A stretch of 64,000 nt of DNA from Dyadobacter sp. CECT 9275 (GTDB taxonomy: Bacteria > Bacteroidota > Bacteroidia > Cytophagales > Spirosomataceae), in contig NZ_CAJRAF010000002.1 in NCBI RefSeq assembly GCF_907164905.1, positions 496,001 through 560,000 on the forward strand. Direction: 5' to 3'. Below are positions 44,071 through 52,891 of this stretch, piece after piece. The stretch's first letter is position 1, and the number at the start of each line of letters is the position of its first letter. A program made the position numbers and the translations under genes. The notes beneath the pieces are model-generated. The model did no database searches. It worked only from the letters and a program-made list of their open reading frames with translations, and was not told where the DNA came from.

Positions 44071-45537
44071 ATGGAAAAGTTAAAGAATTACATCAACGGA
44101 CAGTGGATCGATAGTACCTCTGAATCAACCCTGAAAGTATTGAATCCGGCTACCCAGGAGGTACTGGCATTGGTTCCGGAAGGAAATGGAGCAGATGTTG
44201 CCTTGGCAGCCGAGGCTGCACATCAGGGATTTCAGGAATGGAGGGCTACGCCGGTTTCCAAACGCGTGCAGTACCTCTTCAAACTTAAGACCTTACTGGA
44301 AAACAACCTGGATGACATTGCGCGGACGATCGTGCTGGAATCTGGCAAAACATTTGTGGAAGCCAAAGCTGAAATGGTAAGGGCCATTGAAAACGTTGAA
44401 AACGCCTGTGGTGTACCCACCCTGATTCAGGGCGAATTCTCTGAGGATATTGCCAAAGGCATCGACGAATACATGATCCGTCAGCCGCTCGGCGTGTGTG
44501 CCTGTATTGCTCCTTTTAATTTTCCGGGGATGATCACTTTCTGGTTCCTCCCCTATGCGCTGGCCTGCGGAAACAGCTATATCATCAAGCCGTCAGAAAA
44601 AGTACCTCTCACAATGACCAAAATTGTAACCCTGATGGAGCAGCTTGACCTGCCCAAAGGTGTTTTGAATCTGGTACAGGGCGGTCGTGAGGTGGTGGAC
44701 GCATTGCTTGAACATCCCGTCATTAAAGGTATCAGTTTCGTAGGCTCATCGGCCGTAGCCAAATATGTTTACTCCAAAGGGGCTGCGCATGGCAAACGCG
44801 TACAGGCCCAGGGTGGAGCTAAAAATCCGGTCATTGTATTGCCTGATGCTGACATTGACATGACCACGCAGATCGTAATTGACAGCGTTTACGGATGTGC
44901 AGGTCAACGATGCCTCGCAGCTTCCACCATTGTAACCGTCGGCGAGCACAAGGAGTTTACCGAAAGTTTGGTGGAATCAACGAAAAGCAGAAAAACAGGG
45001 TTTGGACTGGACAGTGATGTTCTGATGGGCCCCGTCATTACAGCAGAAAGTAAAAACCGGGTGAAGCACCTGATAGATAAAGGTCTTCACGAAGGAGGAA
45101 GGTTATTGGTGGACGGGCGTGACCCCAGGATTGAAGGGTATGAAAACGGTAACTTTATCCAACCTACCATTATTGAAGATATACCCTTGAATGGAGAATT
45201 GGCGGCCACGGAAATTTTCGGACCTGTTCTGAGTTTGGTGCATATCAATACCGTTGATGAAGCGATCCGTTTCATCAACGGCGGTAAATATGGAAATATG
45301 GCCTGCATTTTCACCAGCAGCGGCTTGAATGCCCGTAAGTTCCGTCACGAAGCGGAAGCGGGTAACATCGGAATCAACATCGGTGTAGCTGCCCCGGTTG
45401 CACAATTCCCGTTCTCAGGCTGGAAGGAAAGCTTCTACGGCGATCTGCACGGACAGGGTAAACATGCCGTCGAATTTTTCACCCAAACCAAGGTAGTAAT
45501 AGAGCGGTGGCTCAAAGAATGGACAAGGAAGTTTTAA
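44071..45537 (+). CDS. iolA: CoA-acylating (methyl)malonate-semialdehyde dehydrogenase
   Basis: A 488-residue aldehyde dehydrogenase. It turns malonate semialdehyde, released by the IolJ aldolase, into acetyl-CoA and CO2 using NAD and CoA. The sequence [12 protein letters not shown] start, [16 protein letters not shown] block, NAD-binding [11 protein letters not shown] and catalytic [12 protein letters not shown] (Cys at about 276-282) are those of the MmsA/IolA group. It is the usual last step of the inositol route, giving acetyl-CoA next to DHAP. Gene order iolC-iolA-iolG is consistent with one operon. Confidence 0.92.
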   Translation: MEKLKNYINGQWIDSTSESTLKVLNPATQEVLALVPEGNGADVALAAEAAHQGFQEWRATPVSKRVQYLFKLKTLLENNLDDIARTIVLESGKTFVEAKAEMVRAIENVENACGVPTLIQGEFSEDIAKGIDEYMIRQPLGVCACIAPFNFPGMITFWFLPYALACGNSYIIKPSEKVPLTMTKIVTLMEQLDLPKGVLNLVQGGREVVDALLEHPVIKGISFVGSSAVAKYVYSKGAAHGKRVQAQGGAKNPVIVLPDADIDMTTQIVIDSVYGCAGQRCLAASTIVTVGEHKEFTESLVESTKSRKTGFGLDSDVLMGPVITAESKNRVKHLIDKGLHEGGRLLVDGRDPRIEGYENGNFIQPTIIEDIPLNGELAATEIFGPVLSLVHINTVDEAIRFINGGKYGNMACIFTSSGLNARKFRHEAEAGNIGINIGVAAPVAQFPFSGWKESFYGDLHGQGKHAVEFFTQTKVVIERWLKEWTRKF

Positions 45538-45603
45538 TACCGACCGGCCAAATTCATTTGTGTGCCCCTGTCTCAGCATATCAATCCAAAACTTAACCGA
45601 AGT

Positions 45604-46635
45604 ATGTCAAGAAAACTAAAAACCGGGGTGATAGGTCTTGGTCGTATCGGCCAGATACACCTCAGCAATCTGGTACATCACATGCCCAATGCAGAGGTGA
45701 TCATTGCCTCCGATCTGTCAACGGAATCACACGCTTTTGCCCACAAGCTGGGTGTTAGTCAGGTAACCACAGACGCCTACGATGTCATTAACCATCCCGA
45801 TGTAGAGGCAGTCGTAATTTGCTCCCCTACCCCTTTCCACGTACCGTACACCGTTGCTGCAGCTGAGCAGAAAAAACACGTTTTCTGTGAAAAACCACTT
45901 GATGTGACCATAGATGCCATTCAGGCAGCGGAAAAAGCGGTGAATGAGAATGGTGTAAAACTAATGCTTGGGTTTAACCGTCGGTTTGATGCTAATTTCA
46001 GCAACGTCAGGCATCTGGTGGAAGCCCACAAAATCGGTGATCCGCATATCCTGCGCATTACCAGCCGCGACCCCGCACCGCCGCCTGTGGAGTATCTGAA
46101 AGTATCCGGAGGTATCTTCCTGGATATGTCCATCCATGATTTTGATATGGCACGGTACATCGTGGGCAGTGAGGTAAAAGAGGTTTTTGTAAAAGGCGAT
46201 GCCCTCATTCACCCTGAGATCAAGGCATTCGGTGATATAGATACTGCGGTGATTGTACTGACTTTCGAAAATGGTGCAATTGGCGTTATTGACAATAGCC
46301 GGAAAGCCGTATATGGTTACGATCAGCGGCTTGAAATTTTCGGATCAAAAGGTATGGCAAAAGCTGAAAACAATACCACAGATACACTCATTCATTTTGA
46401 CAGCAGCGGAGGACACAGCTCATTACCCCTACATTTCTTTTTGGAACGATATGAAACGGCATACCGCGTTTGCCTTAAATCATTTATCGATTGCGTACTG
46501 AATGACACCCCTTCACCGGTGGATGCACATGATGGACTGATGGCCACTGCTATCGGTATCGCGGCCATGAAATCACTAACCGAAGGGCGTATTGTAAGAA
46601 TGGACGAAGTCCTTGAACTGGCCCAGATGTCCTGA
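45604..46635 (+). CDS. iolG: myo-inositol 2-dehydrogenase
   Basis: A 343-residue Gfo/Idh/MocA dehydrogenase that oxidises myo-inositol to scyllo-inosose with NAD, the first step of the pathway. Rossmann motif GVIGLGRIGQIH near the start, EKPLDVT (substrate/NAD loop, Lys of the catalytic triad at about 98), GGIFLDMSIHDFDMARYI (Asp and His). The ATG at 45604 (MSRKLKTGVIG) is chosen because it places the nucleotide motif at the usual distance; the frame is open back to 45562 without supporting features. A one-mismatch operator lies 48 bp after its stop. Confidence 0.9.
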   Translation: MSRKLKTGVIGLGRIGQIHLSNLVHHMPNAEVIIASDLSTESHAFAHKLGVSQVTTDAYDVINHPDVEAVVICSPTPFHVPYTVAAAEQKKHVFCEKPLDVTIDAIQAAEKAVNENGVKLMLGFNRRFDANFSNVRHLVEAHKIGDPHILRITSRDPAPPPVEYLKVSGGIFLDMSIHDFDMARYIVGSEVKEVFVKGDALIHPEIKAFGDIDTAVIVLTFENGAIGVIDNSRKAVYGYDQRLEIFGSKGMAKAENNTTDTLIHFDSSGGHSSLPLHFFLERYETAYRVCLKSFIDCVLNDTPSPVDAHDGLMATAIGIAAMKSLTEGRIVRMDEVLELAQMS

Positions 46636-46682
46636 AACGATTTTAACCTGCTAATAAAAAAATAATCCTGAGTGCCCTATCT

Positions 46683-46692
46683 CAAACGTTTC
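46683..46692 (+). promoter_or_regulatory. One-mismatch LacI-type operator upstream of the symporter gene
   Basis: CAAACGTTTC differs by one base from the CAAACGTTTG palindrome found in pairs at 32253-32283 and 41857-41886. It lies in the 208-bp gap between iolG and the symporter. It is a single, imperfect copy, so binding could be weak or accidental. Confidence 0.45.
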
Positions 46693-46763
46693 CAGAAGGT
46701 AAGGAATTCAGGAAAAGGCAAATAAGCCAAGCAGTAAAGCTGTCTTTGGAAAAATATAAATCA

Positions 46764-46783
46764 CGATTGACACCAGTCAATCG
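46764..46783. repeat. 8-bp inverted repeat upstream of the symporter gene
   Basis: CGATTGAC at 46764-46771 is the exact reverse complement of GTCAATCG at 46776-46783, with the 4-nt loop ACCA, 60 bp before the symporter ATG. It could be a hairpin in the leader or an operator of a different regulator. Confidence 0.45.
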
Positions 46784-46843
46784 AACAGTAATATCTTTAA
46801 CCTAAACTATCGTTCTCATTTCTTAATTAACCTCCCGATCTGC

Positions 46844-48457
46844 ATGGCAAATACCGGTCTACAATTTTTGGACTACGTCGTATTCTTCATTTACTTAATA
46901 GGTGTCTCGGCCTACGGCTATTGGATTTACAAGAAAAAAAGCTCCGCTGAAGTAAGCTCTACGGATTACTTTCTGGCAGAAGGATCTCTTACTTTCTGGG
47001 CGATTGGTGCTTCTATCATCGCCTCCAATATCTCGGCCGAACATTTTATCGGAATGTCCGGGTCCGGATTTGCCATCGGATTGGCTATCTCATCCTATGA
47101 ATGGATGGCAGCAGCTTCCCTCATTGTAGTAGCCGTTTTCATTCTGCCAGTATATCTTAAGAACAAGATATACACCATGCCACAGTTTCTGAGAGAAAGG
47201 TACAGTCCTACAGTAGCCACAATTATGGCCGTTTTTTGGCTGTTGCTGTATGTTTTCGTAAATCTTACTTCCATTCTTTACCTGGGTGCCCTGGCGCTGG
47301 AAGTAACTGCGGGCCTGGACTTTAGCTATGGGATTATCGGTTTAGGCATTTTTGCTGTGATTATTACCATTGGCGGTATGAAGGTTATCGGTTATACCGA
47401 TGTGGTACAGGTGATAGTACTGGTACTCGGCGGACTGGCCACCACTTATCTGGCGCTTGACCTTGTTTCCGAGCATTTTAACAAGCCGGGTGTATTTAAT
47501 GCCCTGAGTCTGCTCCGTCAACAGGCCGACAGCCATTTCCACATGATCCTGCCTAAAGACAATCCTTTTTATAAAGATCTTCCCGGCGTTTCTGTCATTA
47601 TCGGGGCCATGTGGATCAATAACCTGGCGTACTTCGGTTGCAATCAGTACATCATTCAGAGAAGCTTGGGGGCAAATCTGGAAACCGCGAGGAAGGGTAT
47701 TCTTTTTGCTGCTGTTTTAAAATTGCTGATTCCGATCATCGTCGTAATCCCCGGTATTGCCGCTTTCGTTTTGTATCAGAACGGAATGTTTCAGCAGGAA
47801 ATGCTGGATGCAGCCGGAGCTGTAAAACCTGACCACGCTTATCCCGTTTTGTTAAACCTCCTGCCTCAGGGCTTAAAAGGGATGGCATTTGCAGCACTTA
47901 CCGCCGCTATTGTGGCTTCTCTAGCTGGAAAAGCCAATAGTATTTCAACGATTTTCACCCTGGATATTTATAAGCAGTTTATCAATCCAAGTGCCAGCGA
48001 AAAACAACTGGTAAAAATCGGAAGATATACCATTTGGGTCGCCATGGCCATTGGTGTTCTCATTGCTCCTCAGCTGCGCGTGCTGGATCAGGCCTATCAG
48101 TTCATTCAGGAATACAGCAGTTTTATAACGCCCGGAGTTTTTGCCATTTTTATTTTTGGTATGTTCTGGAAACGTACCACATCGGCGGCGGCACTCACTG
48201 CCGCACTACTGACCATCCCATTGTCAACGGCAGGAAAATTCCTGGCACCCGAAATTCCTTTCCTGGATCGTATGGGTATCATCTTTCTGATGCTAAGCGC
48301 GGTAATCATTATAGTAACGCTGGCCGATTCCAGGAGTAAGAATAATCCGAAGGGTCTCGCCATCGAAGGGTCGATGTTTGCGCCGGGCAAAAGTTTTGTA
48401 GTGGCTTCTATACTCCTCTGCGGAGTTTTAGCTGCCCTGTATACCGTATTCTGGTGA
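46844..48457 (+). CDS. Sodium:solute symporter (SSS/SLC5), probable inositol importer
   Basis: A 537-residue transporter with about 14 predicted helices. It begins FLDYVVFFIYLIGVSAYGYW and contains the SSS-family markers TDYFLAEGSLTFWAIGASIIASNISAEHFIGMSGSG split around helix 2, an ion-binding region, and LTAAIVASLAGKANSISTIF near helix 8. SLC5 relatives include sodium/glucose and sodium/inositol carriers. Its place between iolG and iolJ makes inner-membrane import of myo-inositol its likely job. Bacillus uses an MFS carrier (IolT) for this instead. The gap before it carries one imperfect operator and an inverted repeat. Confidence 0.88.
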   Translation: MANTGLQFLDYVVFFIYLIGVSAYGYWIYKKKSSAEVSSTDYFLAEGSLTFWAIGASIIASNISAEHFIGMSGSGFAIGLAISSYEWMAAASLIVVAVFILPVYLKNKIYTMPQFLRERYSPTVATIMAVFWLLLYVFVNLTSILYLGALALEVTAGLDFSYGIIGLGIFAVIITIGGMKVIGYTDVVQVIVLVLGGLATTYLALDLVSEHFNKPGVFNALSLLRQQADSHFHMILPKDNPFYKDLPGVSVIIGAMWINNLAYFGCNQYIIQRSLGANLETARKGILFAAVLKLLIPIIVVIPGIAAFVLYQNGMFQQEMLDAAGAVKPDHAYPVLLNLLPQGLKGMAFAALTAAIVASLAGKANSISTIFTLDIYKQFINPSASEKQLVKIGRYTIWVAMAIGVLIAPQLRVLDQAYQFIQEYSSFITPGVFAIFIFGMFWKRTTSAAALTAALLTIPLSTAGKFLAPEIPFLDRMGIIFLMLSAVIIIVTLADSRSKNNPKGLAIEGSMFAPGKSFVVASILLCGVLAALYTVFW

Positions 48458-48739
48458 TCTAAGTCCTTGGAAGTTTGCAGTTAGAAGTTAACAGTAGGCA
48501 GTTAGCGGTATGCGGTGTGAAGTTGATAGTAGGCGGTTAGCCGTTGAAGAAAGCGGTTAGCTGGAAGTTAACAGTGAGCAGTAGGCTGCTAGCGGTACGA
48601 AGTTAATAGTAAACAGCTGTACAACAGTCTGTTATCCGAAAGTCAACAGTGAGCCTTATGCCGTAAGAAGTTGATAGTAAACAGTTAAACAGTATGTAGT
48701 TAGCTATTAGCTAATAGCTAAAAGCCAAACACCAGTAAA
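48458..48739. repeat. Six-copy degenerate repeat block between symporter and iolJ
   Basis: A 282-bp gap filled by about six near-copies of a unit starting GAAGTTRAYAGTRRRCRG. Unit starts are 48484, 48519, 48564, 48599, 48638 and 48667, spaced 29-45 bp, with poorly conserved tails such as TTAGCGGTA. It ends in a 22-bp palindrome (48700-48721), separately listed. Copies are too unequal for CRISPR and no spacer structure is present. No ORF is convincing. Confidence 0.7.
48700..48721. repeat. Perfect 22-bp palindrome just upstream of iolJ
   Basis: Positions 48700-48721 read the same on both strands; each half contains TTAGCTATTAG. It ends 18 bp before the ATG of iolJ, where a hairpin could cover the ribosome-binding region, or a dimeric protein could bind. 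Confidence 0.6.
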
Positions 48740-49678
48740 ATGCTTTTAACAACAAAAGAACTCTTTCAAAAATGTTACGGTCGATACGCTATTCCGGCGG
48801 TCAACGTATTTTTTATGGAGGAAATACACGGACTTTTTGCAGCTGCGCAAAAGGCCAAAGCTCCTTTTATTGTACAAACAACACCCTTTGCCCGTGATTA
48901 TGCGCATCCGGATATGCTTCTTTCCATGATTGGCGCAGCAGCCAGGATATATCCCGAAACGGTTTTTGCCATTCACATGGATCATGGTTACGAAGCCCAC
49001 CTATTTGATGCCATTGAAAAAGGCGGCTATACCTCGGTTATGATAGACGCCTCTCATGACCCTTTTGACCAGAATGTTGCCAGAACCAGGGCGGTAGTGG
49101 AAAAAGCACATGCAAAAAATATCAGTGTAGAGGCTGAACTGGGCGTACTGGCAGGCGTAGAAGACGACCTGACCGTGGACGCCGCTCATTCCTTTTACAC
49201 CAATCCACAGGAAGTTGAAGATTTTGTAAATGCCACTGGCTGCGACAGCCTGGCCATTGCAGTTGGGACGAGCCATGGTGCTTACAAATTTTCGGGTGGA
49301 CAAGGTCTGCGGTTAAATATCCTAAAGGAAATTCAGCAGCGCCTCCCCGGATTCCCATTGGTACTGCACGGCGGTTCCAATGTAAGTTCCGAAGTGGTTC
49401 AGCGCATTAATAACGCCGGCGGAAACTTAAAGACCGACGCCAAGGGGGTGCAGGAAGACGAAATACTAAGGGCAATTCCGCTGGGGATCTGTAAAATCAA
49501 TATTGCCACAGATACCCGGCTTTTGTGGACGATGGTCAACCGTGAGTTTTTCCGCGACAAGCCTGATGAGTTTGCACCCACCAGTCCCGGTAAAATTTTC
49601 ATGGAAGAATACCAGCAATTTATGCTTAAAAAATTTGAGTTATTCGGATGTGTGGGAAAAGCAGAAGATTTTAAATAG
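48740..49678 (+). CDS. iolJ: Class II aldolase, 6-phospho-5-dehydro-2-deoxy-D-gluconate aldolase
   Basis: A 312-residue class II (zinc) fructose-bisphosphate-aldolase-family protein. Zinc and catalytic residues are visible: HMDHG (about residues 77-81), VEAELGVLAG, GTSHGAYKF and VLHGGSN. In this cluster it most likely splits 6-phospho-5-dehydro-2-deoxygluconate (the IolC product) into DHAP and malonate semialdehyde. FBA, tagatose-bisphosphate aldolase and IolJ are hard to separate by eye, so the name rests on the neighbours. It is about 20 residues longer than Bacillus IolJ. It follows the repeat block and a 22-bp palindrome. Confidence 0.82.
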   Translation: MLLTTKELFQKCYGRYAIPAVNVFFMEEIHGLFAAAQKAKAPFIVQTTPFARDYAHPDMLLSMIGAAARIYPETVFAIHMDHGYEAHLFDAIEKGGYTSVMIDASHDPFDQNVARTRAVVEKAHAKNISVEAELGVLAGVEDDLTVDAAHSFYTNPQEVEDFVNATGCDSLAIAVGTSHGAYKFSGGQGLRLNILKEIQQRLPGFPLVLHGGSNVSSEVVQRINNAGGNLKTDAKGVQEDEILRAIPLGICKINIATDTRLLWTMVNREFFRDKPDEFAPTSPGKIFMEEYQQFMLKKFELFGCVGKAEDFK

Positions 49679-49746
49679 AACAGCAATTGGAAGCCTGTTA
49701 AAAATACGGAAGTAAAAGGCTAACCATTGCAAAACAACCAGATACC

Positions 49747-51612
49747 ATGGCAAAAAGATTAACCGTAGCGCAGGCTACCATAACATTTTTAAAGAATCAG
49801 TATATTGAACGCGACGGTGTTGAAACACCATATTTCGGTGGCTGCTTCGGGATATTCGGTCACGGGAATGTGGCAGGCTTGGGTCAGGCCCTGCAGGAAA
49901 ACCCCGACTTCCGGTACTACCAAAGCCGGAACGAACAGTCGATGGTACATGCAGCGGTGGCCTATGCCAAAGTAAAAAACCGTCTGGGTGCGTTTGTATG
50001 CACTACCTCCATCGGGCCCGGGGCCACCAATATGATCACAGGTGCGGCACTGGCTACCATTAACCGGCTTCCCGTATTACTGCTTCCCGGTGATATTTTC
50101 GCAACCCGAGAGCCCAACCCGGTTTTGCAGCAGTTAGAAAGCGCTTCTACCCAGGATATCTCAGTGAACGACTGTTTCAAACCGGTTTCCAAATACTGGG
50201 ACAGAATCAGCCGCCCCGAGCAGCTTATTTATGCTTTGCCGGAGGTTATGCGAGTACTTACTTCACAGGCAGAAATGGGAGCTGTGACGTTATCCATGCC
50301 GCAGGATATCCAAACACACGCTTATGATTTCCCGGACCAGCTTTTCGAAAAAAAGGTATGGCACGTTGCCCGCCCGAGAGCAGATTCCATGGCATTGAAA
50401 AAAGCTGCAGAGTGGATCAGATCATCAAAAAATCCTGTGATCGTGGCCGGAGGAGGAGCTATTTACAGCGATGCCTGCAAGGCCCTTCACCAGTTTGCAA
50501 CTGCTACCGGGATACCCGTCGGGGAAACCTTTGCCGGAAAGGGAGCCGTCCGCTATGATCAGCCCTATAGCATTGGCGGACTGGGTGCCACCGGCACCCG
50601 TTATGCTATTGAGGTTGCCAACGAAGCAGATCTTGTGATAGGGATAGGTACCCGGTATAGTGATTTCACTACGGCATCCAAATCCATTTTCAAACATCCG
50701 GATGTCAGATTCATTAATATCAATATCAATGAATTTGATGCTTTTAAACATGCCGCGCTGCCGCTTACCGCCGATGCCAAAGTAACTCTGGAAGAATTGT
50801 CGGAGCTGCTGGGCGATTTTGAGGTAGCTACTGAGTACCGCAGCAAAATGGCCGGAATCAACAAAGCCTGGGATGACGAGGTAACGGCTATCTACGCATC
50901 CGGAAATGGAAGCGTGCCGCCCATTGACCAGGCGGTTGTTATTGGCGCTCTGAACACCTTTATGGACGATCGGGATGTGATGATCAATGCTTCAGGAAGT
51001 GCGCCCGGAGATCTGCATAAATTATGGCGTGCCACAGACCCCAAGAACTTCCACCTGGAATACGGCTTTTCGACCATGGGTTATGAAATCGCCGCCGGAC
51101 TTGGGGCCAAAATGGCCGACCCATCCCGGGAAGTATATGTCATTTGTGGTGACGGTGGTTACCTGATGAACAACCACGAGATTGTTACAGCCATTCAGGA
51201 GCAAGTGAAATTCACCATCTTGCTGCTGAACAACAACGGTTATGCCAGTATAGGTGGACTATCGGAAAGCATCGGAAGTGAGCGGTTCGGTACCCGGTAC
51301 CAGTACAGAGAGGAACAGTCGGGCCAGTTAAGCGGGGAATTTCTTCCGGTTGATCTTGCCAAAAACGCCGAAAGTCTGGGTGCAACGGTTATAAGGGCAA
51401 CAGATAAAACTTCGCTGGACGCAGCGCTGGCCCAGGCGAAAAGTAATGACCGGACCACCGTTATCTATATTGAAACCAATCTTTACCGCACCGTAAAAGG
51501 CTATCATGCGTGGTGGGAAGTACCTGTGGCGGAAGTATCTACCTCCCCGTCGGTACAAAAAGCTTATGAAACGTACCGTGAAAACAAAAAATCGCAACGG
51601 ATATTTTTATGA
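49747..51612 (+). CDS. iolD: 3D-(3,5/4)-trihydroxycyclohexane-1,2-dione hydrolase
   Basis: A 621-residue thiamine-diphosphate enzyme that opens the ring of the IolE product to give 5-deoxy-glucuronate. Visible marks: GCFGIFGHGNVAGLGQAL near the start, the RNEQSMVHAAVAYAK segment with the ThDP-activating Glu, and the GDGGYLMNNHEIVTA block (GDG...NN ThDP/Mg motif at about 463-480). Length fits the family (about 620-640). It lies 68 bp after iolJ and 103 bp before iolE. Confidence 0.93.
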   Translation: MAKRLTVAQATITFLKNQYIERDGVETPYFGGCFGIFGHGNVAGLGQALQENPDFRYYQSRNEQSMVHAAVAYAKVKNRLGAFVCTTSIGPGATNMITGAALATINRLPVLLLPGDIFATREPNPVLQQLESASTQDISVNDCFKPVSKYWDRISRPEQLIYALPEVMRVLTSQAEMGAVTLSMPQDIQTHAYDFPDQLFEKKVWHVARPRADSMALKKAAEWIRSSKNPVIVAGGGAIYSDACKALHQFATATGIPVGETFAGKGAVRYDQPYSIGGLGATGTRYAIEVANEADLVIGIGTRYSDFTTASKSIFKHPDVRFINININEFDAFKHAALPLTADAKVTLEELSELLGDFEVATEYRSKMAGINKAWDDEVTAIYASGNGSVPPIDQAVVIGALNTFMDDRDVMINASGSAPGDLHKLWRATDPKNFHLEYGFSTMGYEIAAGLGAKMADPSREVYVICGDGGYLMNNHEIVTAIQEQVKFTILLLNNNGYASIGGLSESIGSERFGTRYQYREEQSGQLSGEFLPVDLAKNAESLGATVIRATDKTSLDAALAQAKSNDRTTVIYIETNLYRTVKGYHAWWEVPVAEVSTSPSVQKAYETYRENKKSQRIFL

Positions 51613-51715
51613 TATCCACCGAAAGAATACGCTTTCGCAGGTTAAATCAAAGTACAATAGTAACCCTATGATCAGGAAGAGTTTCTCAAATATTCCTTTC
51701 AAAATTTAGTAAAAA

Positions 51716-52618
51716 ATGAACTTTGAAAATATAAAACTAGGCGTTGCTCCTATCAACTGGACCAACGACGATATGCCCGAATTGGGGGGTGAAAATACAT
51801 TTGAACAGTGTGTCAGTGAAATGGCGCTTGCCGGGTTTACCGGCTGCGAGGTAGGCAATAAGTTTCCACGGGATACCGGAATACTCAAAAAAGCGCTGGG
51901 TCTGCGGGGCCTGCAAATCTGCAACCAGTGGAACAGCTATGAACTGACAACCAAGTCGCTGGATGAAAACAAAAAAAACTTTATCCAATTGCTTGACTTC
52001 CTTGAAACCATGGGGGCCAAAGTAATCGGTGGAGGAGAAACCGGAAACAGCTGCCAGGGACAGATGAACGTGCCTGTTTTCGAAGGCAAGGGAATGCTCC
52101 ATACCAACGAGGACTGGAAAAATTTCTCACAAGGGCTCAATGAACTGGGCAAGATCGCGCGTGATCGCGGCATGAAACTTGCCTTCCACCATCACATGGG
52201 AACTTGTGTGCAGACAATAGCCGAAACCGACCGGCTGATGAATGAAACAGATCCTGAAAATGTATATCTCAATTACGACTGTGGCCATTTCTTTTTTGCC
52301 GGTGAAGATCCGGTTGCAGCTCTGAAAAAATACATTGGCCGAACTGCACATATACACCTGAAAGATGTGAGACCGAATGTTTTACAAAGGGTTCACGACG
52401 AAAAACTCAGCTTTTTAACCGCCGTCAAACAGGGTGTTTTTACCGTACCCGGAGACTCGGAAGGCTGCATAGATTTCCCTTCATTGTTTGAAGTGATCAG
52501 ATCCAGCGACTACAACGGATGGATTGTTCTGGAAGCGGAACAGGATCCTGCAAAGGCCAATCCGCTGGAATATGCGATCATCGCACGCAAATTTTTCCGA
52601 AGCCTGACAGGCATCTAA
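51716..52618 (+). CDS. iolE: myo-inosose-2 dehydratase
   Basis: A 300-residue TIM-barrel (AP endonuclease-like) enzyme that dehydrates scyllo-inosose to the dione substrate of IolD. It begins with the family block KLGVAPINWTNDDMPELGGE and has metal-binding motifs HHHMGTCVQT, NYDCGHFFFAGEDP, HIHLKDVR and WIVLEAEQDP. It is the last gene of the cluster, followed by a terminator at 52736. With iolG, D, B, C, J and A the route is complete. Confidence 0.93.
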   Translation: MNFENIKLGVAPINWTNDDMPELGGENTFEQCVSEMALAGFTGCEVGNKFPRDTGILKKALGLRGLQICNQWNSYELTTKSLDENKKNFIQLLDFLETMGAKVIGGGETGNSCQGQMNVPVFEGKGMLHTNEDWKNFSQGLNELGKIARDRGMKLAFHHHMGTCVQTIAETDRLMNETDPENVYLNYDCGHFFFAGEDPVAALKKYIGRTAHIHLKDVRPNVLQRVHDEKLSFLTAVKQGVFTVPGDSEGCIDFPSLFEVIRSSDYNGWIVLEAEQDPAKANPLEYAIIARKFFRSLTGI

Positions 52619-52735
52619 ATCAGTCTGCATACCAAACCTAACGTTAAATCTTCTGAACAAAATCACTTAAAGTTTCATCCCGGATTCAGCTGATCCGGCA
52701 AACTGAGACCAAAAACTACGAATGATTGCCTTTGC

Positions 52736-52768
52736 AAAATGACCCGGCCAAATCGGGTCATTTTTTGT
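52736..52768 (+). terminator. Intrinsic terminator at the end of the iol cluster
   Basis: AAAATGACCCG at 52736-52746 is the exact reverse complement of CGGGTCATTTT at 52754-52764, loop GCCAAAT, followed by more T (TTTTTTGTTTT). It lies 118 bp after iolE and before the S41 peptidase gene. Confidence 0.88.
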
Positions 52769-52891
52769 TTTATCCCAGCGCCACATTTTACAAGACCATG
52801 ACGTAATGATAATTGGATCCGACATTCAAATCATCATTCACTTTAAGCCTATGTTTTATCAGTTTACCTAATTTCTTAAAACTGATTGATT

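Noticed and set aside
48484..48721. Possible CRISPR array in the repeat block before iolJ
   Set aside because: Repeat copies are degenerate, spacing is irregular (29-45 bp), there are no unique spacers and no cas genes.
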